This document shows, piece after piece, positions 17,463 to 24,245 of a stretch of DNA of 64,000 nucleotides. The first letter of the stretch is position 1, and each line of letters opens with the position of its first letter. The stretch spans positions 1,736,001 to 1,800,000 of the forward strand of contig NZ_CP025012.1 in the NCBI RefSeq assembly GCF_002953715.1, in the 5' to 3' direction. The notes beneath the pieces are model-generated. The model was not told the DNA's origin and did no database searches. It saw nothing but the letters and a program-made list of their open reading frames with translations. Origin of the DNA: Rhizobium leguminosarum (lineage in GTDB: Bacteria; Pseudomonadota; Alphaproteobacteria; Rhizobiales; Rhizobiaceae). The position numbers were made by a program, and so were the translations under genes.

Positions 17463-17514
17463 AACTGACTTCTAATCAGTAGGTCTCGGGTTCGAACCCC
17501 GACGCTCTCACCAT
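17463..17514 (+). repeat. tRNA-Lys 3' fragment, right attachment-site copy
   Basis: This 52-bp copy matches the tRNA-Lys 3' half including CCA (9411-9462) at 51 positions. The D arm and 5' acceptor strand are absent, so it cannot be a tRNA. It marks the right boundary of the island. Confidence 0.9.
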
Positions 17515-17543
17515 TTCTAGTCGTCAAGATAGTTGCCGCAATC

Positions 17544-17786
17544 TTAGATCAACAGTCGCATTAACGCGCCCTCATCCTTCACCCCATGCTGGTACGAATG
17601 GATAACCCGCCGCGCCAAATCTTCGCGCTCTGTGTCTGTTGTGATTTGTCGCACCGAGCTGATGTGGTCGAACACTCTCTGGCAGAGGGAAACTTCTTCG
17701 TCGCTCAACACGGTTTGCGCGTCGGCTATCTGGGATCGGATCATGATCGCCCTCACTTCCTTCGGATCGATAGGAGGATGGAACAT
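17544..17786 (-). CDS. Small conserved-looking hypothetical protein
   Basis: An 80-residue, probably cytoplasmic, mostly helical protein with no family I recognise. It contains DAQTVLSDEEVSLCQRVFDH and a Tyr/His-rich stretch near the end. ATG 17786 has AAAGG directly adjacent but no well-spaced ribosome site; the internal ATG at 17744 is an alternative. It sits 29 bp outside the island's right repeat. Coding-type third-position GC suggests it is real. Confidence 0.5.
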   Translation of the reverse strand: MFHPPIDPKEVRAIMIRSQIADAQTVLSDEEVSLCQRVFDHISSVRQITTDTEREDLARRVIHSYQHGVKDEGALMRLLI

Positions 17787-17859
17787 CCTTTAAGCGCATG
17801 CAGGGAGACACAAGGTCGTGAGCTCTCACCCCATTGTCGTGATAGGTCCCACCTGGCAA

Positions 17860-18054
17860 CTAGTTCTCGTTCGGCCCGCTCCACACATATGCAGAAGCCG
17901 GCTTTCTCTGGGCATTCCAGATCACTTCGTACCCTATCTTCTCAAGTGAGAGTAAAGCGCCAAGCCTTTCGTCATCCGGTAGGCTTCGCAGAGAAACGTT
18001 AAGTGCGTCCAGGCCACCTAAATTGTAGAGGTTCACGAATACATCGAGTGCCAT
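17860..18054 (-). CDS. Small hypothetical protein
   Basis: A 64-residue soluble protein beginning MALDVFVNLYNLGGLDALN and ending with YVWSGPNEN. Start 18054 is set by GGGAGAAG; an upstream in-frame ATG lacks a ribosome site. No known domain recognised. Upstream (18055-18250) is a strongly AT-rich stretch, unlike the surroundings, that may carry its promoter. Confidence 0.55.
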   Translation of the reverse strand: MALDVFVNLYNLGGLDALNVSLRSLPDDERLGALLSLEKIGYEVIWNAQRKPASAYVWSGPNEN

Positions 18055-18251
18055 TGTTCTTCTCCCTGTGAAACAGTATAACACAAGAGGAGAGGAATAT
18101 TTGCTTTATACATAGATAAATATTTTATATATCTATTCGTTATTCACAAATTATTTATGGTTTTCTTCATTAGGGTGTGGATATTTGACATGGGCAGCGC
18201 CTTGCGTCTTTACCGCTGGAATTGAGCTTCGCGGAAATCCGCTGAGACTCA

Positions 18252-18277
18252 GGAACCAACTTCCACTGCCGTCCGTT
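18252..18277 (+). promoter_or_regulatory. Candidate EcfG (RpoE2) stress promoter for csbD-like gene
   Basis: GGAAC (18252-18256) and CGTT (18274-18277) are separated by 17 bp, fitting the alpha-proteobacterial general stress sigma consensus GGAAC-N18/19-TT. It lies 33 bp before the ATG, and CsbD-type genes are typical members of this regulon. Confidence 0.65.
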
Positions 18278-18309
18278 TTCTTCTTATCGACAAACAGGAG
18301 AAATCGACC

Positions 18310-18513
18310 ATGGATTGGAATCGGATCGAAGGAAACTGGAAGCAGGCGAAGGGCAAGATCAAGGAGCAGTGGGGCAAACTCACGGACGATGATCTCGACC
18401 AGATCGCCGGCAAGCGCGACCAGCTGGAAGGCAAGATCCAGGAGCGTTATGGCATCGAAAAGGACCGTATCAGACGCGACATCGATGACTGGACCGGTCG
18501 CCAGACTTGGTAG
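18310..18513 (+). CDS. CsbD-family stress protein
   Basis: A 67-residue hydrophilic helical protein with the CsbD pattern: MDWNRIEGNWKQAKGKIKEQ, then GKLTDDDLDQIAGKRDQLEG. CsbD proteins are abundant in stationary phase and under stress; their molecular role is unclear. Start is set by AGGAGAAA. It has its own EcfG-like promoter and a rho-independent terminator 10 bp after the stop, so it is a single-gene stress unit. Confidence 0.92.
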   Translation: MDWNRIEGNWKQAKGKIKEQWGKLTDDDLDQIAGKRDQLEGKIQERYGIEKDRIRRDIDDWTGRQTW

Positions 18514-18522
18514 TGCCTGAAC

Positions 18523-18548
18523 AAAAACCCGGTGAAAGCCGGGTTTTT
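18523..18548 (+). terminator. Rho-independent terminator of csbD-like gene
   Basis: Ten-bp stem AAAAACCCGG/CCGGGTTTTT with a 6-nt loop, ending in a run of five T, located directly after the CsbD stop codon. Confidence 0.85.
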
Positions 18549-18584
18549 GCCGAAGGAGCTAAGGCGGCCAAGGGCTGTCGGATG

Positions 18585-18812
18585 TCACGAATATCCACCA
18601 AACGCCAATAGAAGTGCACCGATCGCGATAACGGCCAGCGCCGGCCAGTTTTGCGATATTCCGAGGAACCTGAGGCCTTGGCGCCGTGGTTCCAGCGTGG
18701 TGCCCCCTTGCGGCATTTGATGCGGATCACTCGGTCTTCGACCAAGCGCCGAGGTAAAGAGAAAAAGAAGTCCGCCGATGATGAGAGCGGCTCCGGTCAG
18801 GATGGCCCACAT
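18585..18812 (-). CDS. Small two-helix membrane protein
   Basis: A 75-residue protein with hydrophobic helices at about residues 2-24 and 56-74, joined by a polar loop with several Arg, Pro and Gln residues. Start 18812 is set by GGAGG six bases upstream. No named family recognised. A candidate EcfG promoter lies 33-58 bp upstream on the same strand, so it is probably a general-stress membrane protein like its csbD-like neighbour. Confidence 0.65.
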   Translation of the reverse strand: MWAILTGAALIIGGLLFLFTSALGRRPSDPHQMPQGGTTLEPRRQGLRFLGISQNWPALAVIAIGALLLAFGGYS

Positions 18813-18844
18813 GATGGCCTCCGCTAGCGATGAGGATGTGGGTT

Positions 18845-18870
18845 AAACCAGATCCGGACAGGATCGTTCC
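18845..18870 (-). promoter_or_regulatory. Candidate EcfG promoter for the two-helix membrane protein
   Basis: On the minus strand GGAAC (18870-18866) is followed after 17 bp by GTTT (18848-18845), matching GGAAC-N18-TT. It is 33 bp from the start codon at 18812. Confidence 0.6.
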
Positions 18871-18904
18871 GTGAATGGCTGCTCCCTTGAACAACCTCCG
18901 CGTC

Positions 18905-18930
18905 GGAACCAAAAGCGCTCGCATTGAATT
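18905..18930 (+). promoter_or_regulatory. Weak EcfG-like promoter for the 56-residue membrane protein
   Basis: GGAAC (18905-18909) with TT after 19 bp (18929-18930). It lacks the preferred CG before TT, so it is weaker than the two neighbouring sites. It lies 29 bp before the ATG at 18959. Confidence 0.35.
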
Positions 18931-18958
18931 TGACCGCTGAGTAATCTTGGAGATCTTG

Positions 18959-19129
18959 ATGGACGAGACACCGAAGACGGCAATCCGCGGCATGATGTTC
19001 TACGTCCTCGCTCTTCTCGTCTTGGGGGTGCTGGCGGGGCCCCTGTACACAATCTATGGCCATCCCGCCGATCCGTCTGAGCGACCAGCGGCTGAGACCA
19101 TTCCGCAAAAAGCTCCAGCTCCGCAGTGA
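18959..19129 (+). CDS. Small single-helix membrane protein
   Basis: A 56-residue protein with one transmembrane helix (about residues 11-31, MMFYVLALLVLGVLAGPLY) and a Pro/Ala-rich tail that would lie outside the membrane. ATG 18959 follows GGAG; the upstream TTG at 18947 is less likely. No family recognised. Confidence 0.55.
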   Translation: MDETPKTAIRGMMFYVLALLVLGVLAGPLYTIYGHPADPSERPAAETIPQKAPAPQ

Positions 19130-19480
19130 GATACGTCTTTCCAAGGAATTGATTGATCCCTTCGAGAGGAACGACCCCGGACTAGCGCCTGCCACATCCG
19201 GCACCCACCCGGTCAGGTCCTATTGAAAAGCTTGGGCTCCACAGCAAGCGACCCGCAAGTGGCAGCGAATAGGGCTTTGGAGAGCAAGCCTGAAATCCTG
19301 TCGCAAGTCCTTCCAACCAGTATGGACCTATATTTATAGGGAGAACAACCTGCGACAGAGAAAATCGGTATCTGCCCAAGGCCGATTGGATGGGCCAATT
19401 GGATGGGAAGGAAGCAGTGGGGCCAGGTCTCTGGAACCCTGGGATTTGCGTTGGAACAATTGAAATAAGGGAGTCTGCGG
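19130..19480. other. Non-coding stretch upstream of the Rox-like gene
   Basis: These 351 bp carry no ORF with coding character. They must contain the promoter of the monooxygenase gene, whose ribosome site AAGGGAG lies at about 19468. A TATATTTATA stretch near 19331 is the only AT-rich block. No palindrome stands out. Confidence 0.5.
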
Positions 19481-20974
19481 ATGAGCGAACATGCAGTCGT
19501 GGTTGCCGGGGCAGGGCCGACGGGCCTGATGCTGGCAGGCGAGCTGGCCTTGGCAGGCGTCGACGTGGCGATCGTCGAACGCCGCCCCAACCAGGAGCTT
19601 GCCGGTACACGGGCCGGTGGTTTGAGTGCGCGCACGCTCGAGGTTCTCGATCAACGCGGCATCGTCGACCGGTTCCTTGCTGAAGGGCAGATAGCCCAAG
19701 TCACGGGATTCGCGGTGACGCGTCTGGATATCAGCGATTTTCCGACCCGGCACAATTACGGGCTGGCACTGCGGCAGAAGCATATCGAGCGCATTCTGGC
19801 CGGCTGGGTCGGCGAGTTGGCGGTGCCGATCTATCGCAGCCTTGAGGTAACGGGTTTCGCGCAGGACGATACCGGCGTCACCATTGAACTCTCCGATGGT
19901 GCCTCGCTGAGGGCACGCTATCTCGTCGGTTGCGATGGAGGCCGCAGTCTGGTTCGCAAGGCTGTCGGCATCGAATTTCCAGGATGGGATCCGACGACCG
20001 GCAACATTCTCGCCGAAGTGGAGATGGAAGAGGAGCCGCCATTGGGCATCCATCGCACCGCCCTTGGCATCTATGCCTTCGGCAGGGAGGAGTACGAAAT
20101 CCACGACGGCAAGATCGTCTTTGCCAAGGAAGGTCCGATCGGCCTGATGGTGCCGGAGAAAAATGCCGGCGCGACGACCGAACCGACGCTCGGCGATCTC
20201 AAAGAAGCGCTCATTGCCGCATTCGGAACGGATTACGGACTCCATCGCGTCAACTGGATTTCGAGGTTCACCGATATGTCCAGGCAGGCAACGGCCTACC
20301 GCAAGGGCCGGGTACTCCTCGCTGGCGATGCCGCCCATGTGCATTCTCCGGTCGGCGGGCTGGGCCTCAACACGGGCGTGCAGGATGCCGTCAATCTCGG
20401 TTGGAAGTTGGCCCAGGTGGTGAAGGGGACGTCGCCTGACGCCTTGCTCGACACCTATCACGCCGAGCGGCATCCGGTTGCGGCCCGCGTGTTGCGCTCG
20501 ACGATGGCGCAGGTCGCATTGCAGCGGACGGACGATCGCACCGAAGCCTTGCGAGACATCGTCACCGAGCTGCTTGGCATGGAGGAGCCGCGCAAACGCA
20601 TCGCGGCCGAAATGTCCGGACTTGCTATCCATTACGACCTCGGCGAGGGGCATCCGCTGCTCGGCCGCCGCCTGCCTGACCTCGACCTGGCCACATCGGA
20701 TGGTCCCGTGCGTCTCTTTGCGCTGCTCCAAGATGCACGACCCGTGTTCTTGAACCTCGGCGCGCCCGGCAGCTTCGACATCGCGTCGTGGTCGGACCGC
20801 ATCAGGTTGGTCGACGCCGGATATGACGGTGCATGGGAGCTGCCTGCGCTGGGTGCGGTCTCCGCGCCAACCGCACTGTTGATCCGGCCCGATGGATATG
20901 TGGCGTGGGTGGGCAACGGGACGCAGGATGGTCTGCAAGAGGCTGTGAATAGCTGGTTCGGACCACCCGGCTAA
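19481..20974 (+). CDS. FAD-dependent monooxygenase, rifampicin-monooxygenase (Rox/Iri)-like
   Basis: A 497-residue group A flavin monooxygenase (PheA/TfdB/PHBH fold). FAD motifs: GAGPTGLMLAGELALAG near residues 10-26, the DG motif LVGCDGGRSLVRK near 148-160, and GDAAHVHSPVGGLGLN near 283-298. A thioredoxin-like C-terminal extension ends with LLIRPDGYVAWVG. Layout and length (LHARSIEVMDQRG-like segment here as LSARTLEVLDQRG; YDLGEGHPLLGRR) resemble rifampicin monooxygenases from memory of that family, but aromatic hydroxylases share much of this. Start 19481 follows AAGGGAG. No regulator adjoins it. Confidence 0.85.
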   Translation: MSEHAVVVAGAGPTGLMLAGELALAGVDVAIVERRPNQELAGTRAGGLSARTLEVLDQRGIVDRFLAEGQIAQVTGFAVTRLDISDFPTRHNYGLALRQKHIERILAGWVGELAVPIYRSLEVTGFAQDDTGVTIELSDGASLRARYLVGCDGGRSLVRKAVGIEFPGWDPTTGNILAEVEMEEEPPLGIHRTALGIYAFGREEYEIHDGKIVFAKEGPIGLMVPEKNAGATTEPTLGDLKEALIAAFGTDYGLHRVNWISRFTDMSRQATAYRKGRVLLAGDAAHVHSPVGGLGLNTGVQDAVNLGWKLAQVVKGTSPDALLDTYHAERHPVAARVLRSTMAQVALQRTDDRTEALRDIVTELLGMEEPRKRIAAEMSGLAIHYDLGEGHPLLGRRLPDLDLATSDGPVRLFALLQDARPVFLNLGAPGSFDIASWSDRIRLVDAGYDGAWELPALGAVSAPTALLIRPDGYVAWVGNGTQDGLQEAVNSWFGPPG

Positions 20975-20993
20975 AAGCCAAAAAAGCTCTGAC

Positions 20994-21731
20994 CTAAGCG
21001 GCGAGCGAGATCGAACCGCAATCCGATATCGTCTTGGGATCTGGCATTGGTTTGCCGCGGCGTTCCCAGGTCCGGCGGCTGATGCCGAAAGCCTCCCAAG
21101 GGCGCGCTTGGCTGAAAGAGTTGGCGAGATAGTCAGCCCTGGAAAGCGCGCCGGCGGCACGGCGTTGCTCCTCTTTTCGAGCTCGGTCCCGCTGCCGCCG
21201 CTTTTCCTTTTGCAGTTTTGCTCTTTTCCGCTTCGGCACGTCGAAGGCACCGATGGTGCGGATATCGAGGGCGCTCCGTTCCGCGTAGCTTAAGTGCAGA
21301 GCGTGGCCGAGCGCGTCGGCGGACAACGGAGAAAAGCGCAGCTTTGTCCGCTCGTAGATGACTTCCTCTATCTCGGCTTTCCCAGCCCATGGCAGCCACC
21401 GCGCCGCCCAGCCGAGCACCACATCGACGAACTCTTCCTTGAATTCGACAAGGGCGAGGCCGGCGATCACCTCGACATAGATCAATGCGTCGTCGGCCTC
21501 GGTCACCATTTCGCCATGACGATGCCGGATCAATTTTTCGATCTCGCGCATCCGGCCCCGGAAATGGTTCCAACGGCTGGCCCGCATGCGGCGCTGGACG
21601 GCCTTGTAACCCAGCAGACAGTCGCCGACCTTGATGGCCGTAACATCCCGCGCCAGGCCCTCCGGCCGATCCGCTTTTGCAGCCCGCTTCTCCGATTGCG
21701 TCGCTTCATCTGCGCCAACAAGGCGATCCAT
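20994..21731 (-). CDS. Hypothetical protein with a basic, HTH-like C-terminus
   Basis: A 245-residue protein with no family I can name. A helical N-terminal part contains AVQRRMRASRWNHFRGRMREIEKL; a long Lys/Arg/Glu/Gln-rich segment (about residues 175-205) is probably coiled or disordered. The end, SFSQARPWEAFGISRRTWERR followed by GKP, looks like a helix-turn-helix recognition unit. ATG 21731 follows AAGGGAA; an upstream in-frame ATG (21830) is less supported. It lies 123 bp from a decayed tRNA-Lys end (21854), the position usual for recombination or replication genes of mobile elements. Confidence 0.6.
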   Translation of the reverse strand: MDRLVGADEATQSEKRAAKADRPEGLARDVTAIKVGDCLLGYKAVQRRMRASRWNHFRGRMREIEKLIRHRHGEMVTEADDALIYVEVIAGLALVEFKEEFVDVVLGWAARWLPWAGKAEIEEVIYERTKLRFSPLSADALGHALHLSYAERSALDIRTIGAFDVPKRKRAKLQKEKRRQRDRARKEEQRRAAGALSRADYLANSFSQARPWEAFGISRRTWERRGKPMPDPKTISDCGSISLAA

Positions 21732-21853
21732 CGATATTCCCTTACGATCTGCCTTGAGAGGCCGAAACGACTGATTGTAAAGGAAGACCGAGGGGGTGAT
21801 CATCCACTTTTGGTGCTGATCACACGTCATTCTACGGATAGTCGAAGAAGCGG

Positions 21854-21884
21854 CAGTAGTCTCTATTCGAGCCCGACGCTTTCA
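21854..21884 (+). repeat. Decayed tRNA-Lys 3'-end copy
   Basis: Aligned to the tRNA-Lys 3' part (CAGTAGGTCTC...CGACGCTCTCA), this stretch keeps CAGTAG, TCTC, TTCGA, CCCGACGCT and TCA, about 27 of 34 columns with three single-base gaps. It looks like an old attachment-site copy. Confidence 0.55.
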
Positions 21885-22093
21885 GGAAGCGGGCTAAAGA
21901 CATTGCAGCAGCACTCTGCGGGACGCCGCTCGACGTGCAAATATCGGCCTCAGCCGGGCCAAGCGCGGCCAAGAAGGAAAGGGTGCTCGTAATCCTTATC
22001 GATCCATCGGCGCGGGGGATTCATCGTCTATCCGCCGGCCGCGAGTAGAAGACGCGGTTGAGCCGCCACATTCACATCAGCACGCGTCTGCAA

Positions 22094-22168
22094 TCAGCGA
22101 AAGCCGAAGAAGCTCAAAATCGCGAGCACGATAACGACAGCGCCGACAAGCCAGATCAGATTGTTCAT
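22094..22168 (-). CDS. 24-residue membrane peptide
   Basis: The ORF starts at ATG 22168 behind AGGAG and encodes a single hydrophobic helix (MNNLIWLVGAVVIVLAILSF) with a short FGFR end. Very small one-helix proteins ending in FGFR or FGLR recur in rhizobia. A strong EcfG-type promoter lies 51-76 bp upstream. A longer in-frame ORF (to 22357) exists but lacks a ribosome site and coding character. Confidence 0.6.
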   Translation of the reverse strand: MNNLIWLVGAVVIVLAILSFFGFR

Positions 22169-22218
22169 GGGGAACCGTTCTCCTGTTTCGGATCGGGCCA
22201 ACTGTGACCCGATCACAT

Positions 22219-22244
22219 AACGGTGAAGCAGGCTTAGGAGTTCC
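22219..22244 (-). promoter_or_regulatory. Candidate EcfG promoter for the 24-residue membrane peptide
   Basis: On the minus strand GGAAC (22244-22240) is followed after 17 bp by CGTT (22222-22219), the same spacing and bases as the csbD-like promoter. Confidence 0.65.
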
Positions 22245-22308
22245 CGACCGGTCCCATTGCTGTCGCGTGCCGCCTCAGGCGCAAAACCAATTTCCGGCTC
22301 TATGCCTT

Positions 22309-22488
22309 TCAATAACTGCACGAGCGAGCATTGCTCGGTCTGAACCCATCCGCGCATGCCGGGTTTGTTGAGCTATCCCGCTGATATTGAAAATCCTGGT
22401 GATCCTGCCTTGCCGGCGTTGTGCAGGAAGACGTGAACGCGGACATGCCAATCAGCATTCCCGCTACCAATGTAAAAAATCGGTTCAT
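22309..22488 (-). CDS. Small exported (lipo)protein
   Basis: A 59-residue protein with an N-terminal signal-like segment MNRFFTLVAGMLIGMSAFTSSC. The Cys at 22 could be lipidated, although the lipobox is not canonical. The mature part is polar, with two more cysteines in NPACADGF and ARSCSY. ATG 22488 follows GAGGAGA. No family recognised. It is 140 bp upstream of the 24-residue peptide on the same strand. Confidence 0.55.
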   Translation of the reverse strand: MNRFFTLVAGMLIGMSAFTSSCTTPARQDHQDFQYQRDSSTNPACADGFRPSNARSCSY

Positions 22489-22804
22489 CTGAACGTCTCC
22501 TCGCAAGGTTGTCATGGTCGCAATCTACCATGCCAACACGAGAATATACGAAACTTCCGGCACGGTTGATCACGCTCGCTTGACCCGCAACATTCGCGCG
22601 ATTGATCAATCAATCTATATTCGTGATGCGTCGACCCTCAACCGATGATCAAATACGCTTAAGTCTAATCTGATCGGGTTATTCTGTCGTTATGGAAGTA
22701 GTTGCACGACGTTAATAGCCAAATAGGCGCGATTTTGACTTGAATAAGTCGCGGTTTTTCAGTAAAATTACAGCATAAAAAAGTAATATAAATGGGAGGA
22801 TACT
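22489..22804. other. Divergent intergenic region
   Basis: Some 316 bp separate the exported small protein (minus) from DUF982 (plus). No gene is seen. AT content rises towards 22740-22800, consistent with a promoter, and a GGAAG near-match to the EcfG -35 lies on the minus strand around 22556-22552. Nothing else is clear. Confidence 0.4.
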
Positions 22805-23095
22805 ATGTCGTCAACTCGGTTTGATCCGATTCTGCTTCATCGTCAACACTTCATCGATGAGGTCACGTGCCTCGATGAAATCTTCGATGTTCTGGACGGG
22901 TGGCCGGAGGACAAACGGGGTTTGGCATATGACACGCTGTTGAAGGCGTGCAGAGATACGGCCAACGGGCGTTTCCCGCTGAGCGCTGCGCGTGAGAATT
23001 TCCGGCGTTTTCTGAAGATGTCGGGCGTGCTGGCGAAGGTCGAGGGCGGCCCCAAATTCGAGCTGCTGATGAACGAACACATGGGCAATGCTTAG
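22805..23095 (+). CDS. DUF982 protein
   Basis: A 96-residue protein of the DUF982 family, which is expanded in Rhizobiales and of unknown function. The family core is visible: CLDEIFDVLDGWPEDKRG, a helix with LLKACRDTANGRFPLSAARENFRRFL. Start 22805 follows GGGAGGA. A second DUF982 gene lies at 25512. The stop codon abuts an IS5-type transposase remnant on the other strand, so the 3' end is at a rearrangement junction and the last residues may not be original. Confidence 0.8.
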   Translation: MSSTRFDPILLHRQHFIDEVTCLDEIFDVLDGWPEDKRGLAYDTLLKACRDTANGRFPLSAARENFRRFLKMSGVLAKVEGGPKFELLMNEHMGNA

Positions 23096-23178
23096 GTCGT
23101 CGACGCATAAGCGCGCAGCCATAGCCGGATTGAGGCGAGTTGGACCATAGCGGGGAAGTTGGCCTCGCGGCCGTTTCA
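23092..23178 (-). pseudogene. 3' remnant of an IS5-family transposase
   Basis: The minus strand reads NGREANFPAMVQLASIRLW then LRAYASTT and stop, resembling the C-terminal end common to IS5-family transposases (LASIRLWLR-YEST). Only about 28 codons remain, and upstream homology stops. It overlaps the DUF982 stop codon by four bases. Confidence 0.5.
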
Positions 23179-23214
23179 TCGCGCCGAAGTTGACGCCCAA
23201 AACAGGCAAGCAGA

Positions 23215-23257
23215 ATGCCGCCGAGCATTGTCAGATGCTCGGCGGCATCCTGTTTTT
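23215..23257. terminator. Strong stem-loop, probably a bidirectional terminator
   Basis: A perfect 14-bp stem ATGCCGCCGAGCAT / ATGCTCGGCGGCAT with a 6-nt loop, followed by CCTGTTTTT. It stands between the convergent DUF982 and GST genes. Confidence 0.75.
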
Positions 23258-23293
23258 AAACCCGCTGTCGGCTCAGCTTTATGAGCTTATGTT

Positions 23294-23941
23294 TCAGTTG
23301 GTCGATGGGGCGTTGATCGCAAATTGCGCGGCGAAAGCCCTGGCATAAGCGGGCCGCGCTTCGCCGCGCGCGACATAGGCAGCCAGGTTTTGATATTCGT
23401 CCAAAATGCCTGACATTCTCAGTCGCAGCAGCACCGATACCATCAACAGATCGCCCGCGCTGAACGCATCATCGAGCCAGTCGGCGACGCCTAGGTAAGC
23501 CGAGAGCTTGTCCAGCGGCGCGCGAACACGATCCTTGACCAACGGCAAGCGCTCCTCGCTCCAAGGCTTGTCAGCTTCGAATATTCTTGCCGTCATCAAT
23601 TCGAGGATCGGCGGCTCGACGGTGTTAAGTGCGGCAAACATCCACGTGATCGCGCGCGCTTTGGCATCGCGATCCCTGGGCAGCAGGCCCGCATGCTGCT
23701 CGGCAAGATGAAAGACGATCGAGCCGGTCTCGAACAGCGAGAAAGAACCTTCCTCATAGGTGGGGATCTGGCCGAAGGGATGGATGGCCAGATGGCCGGG
23801 CGTCTTCATCTCTGCGAAGGAAAGAAGACGAACCTCATAAGGCTGCCCCACTTCTTCGAGCGCCCAGCGAACGCGCGTATCGCGCGCCAGTCCCTTGCCG
23901 CCGTCGGGCGATCGTTCAAAAGCTGTGATCGTGATTGTCAT
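23294..23941 (-). CDS. Glutathione S-transferase family protein
   Basis: A 215-residue protein with an N-terminal thioredoxin-like domain (residues 1-85; NPFGQIPTYEEG-like segment here as HPFGQIPTYEEGSFSLFETGSI, quoted in part) that supplies the glutathione site, and a helical C-terminal domain. The cis-Pro in QIPTY and the ETGSI motif are conserved. Likely role: glutathione conjugation or peroxidase activity in detoxification. Start ATG 23941. Convergent with DUF982 across the terminator. Confidence 0.88.
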   Translation of the reverse strand: MTITITAFERSPDGGKGLARDTRVRWALEEVGQPYEVRLLSFAEMKTPGHLAIHPFGQIPTYEEGSFSLFETGSIVFHLAEQHAGLLPRDRDAKARAITWMFAALNTVEPPILELMTARIFEADKPWSEERLPLVKDRVRAPLDKLSAYLGVADWLDDAFSAGDLLMVSVLLRLRMSGILDEYQNLAAYVARGEARPAYARAFAAQFAINAPSTN

Positions 23942-24245
23942 CGCATCCGTTTCCTTGCTTGGGCGAATTTCTTCGGCTTCCTATCGTGACGACGCATGAG
24001 CCTGCCGGAAACCGACACCGGTCTTGAACTATTTTGATTACCGGGTGCAGATCGCCAATGCCGCTTCCGATCAAAGGTCGTGAGCGCGCGGTGGCCAATT
24101 CGTCAAGGCCGCATGTCGTTGTCGCAAAGCCGCGGCACGTTTTGCGCGCCAGGCTTTGATGATCGCCTATTTCTTGGCCACAAAGCGCCGCGGCAAGCCC
24201 TGCCTGGAGGCAACTGGCTATGCGGCTGTCGGATCTCGACTGATC
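23942..24245. other. Gap between cyclase and GST genes
   Basis: These 304 bp hold only short ORFs without coding character or ribosome sites. The GST promoter should be here; no operator-like palindrome was noticed. Confidence 0.4.

Larger units (their letters stand above)
9411..17514. mobile_element. 8.1-kb genomic island integrated at tRNA-Lys
   Basis: The segment is bounded by 52-bp direct repeats of the tRNA-Lys 3' half (9411-9462 and 17463-17514; one T/C mismatch in the anticodon loop), the usual footprint of tyrosine-integrase elements. The left copy restores the intact tRNA. Cargo: an SDR, a fabF remnant, a TetR-RND pump unit, a second TetR, a VOC protein, and a decayed IS481 transposase near the right end. 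The right 1.5 kb is visibly AT-richer than its neighbours. No integrase gene or remnant is seen, so the island is probably fixed or was mobilised in trans. Confidence 0.8.

Noticed and set aside
19334..21250. A 638-codon open frame antisense to the Rox-like monooxygenase
   Set aside because: It covers the well-supported monooxygenase gene on the other strand and has no recognisable motif.
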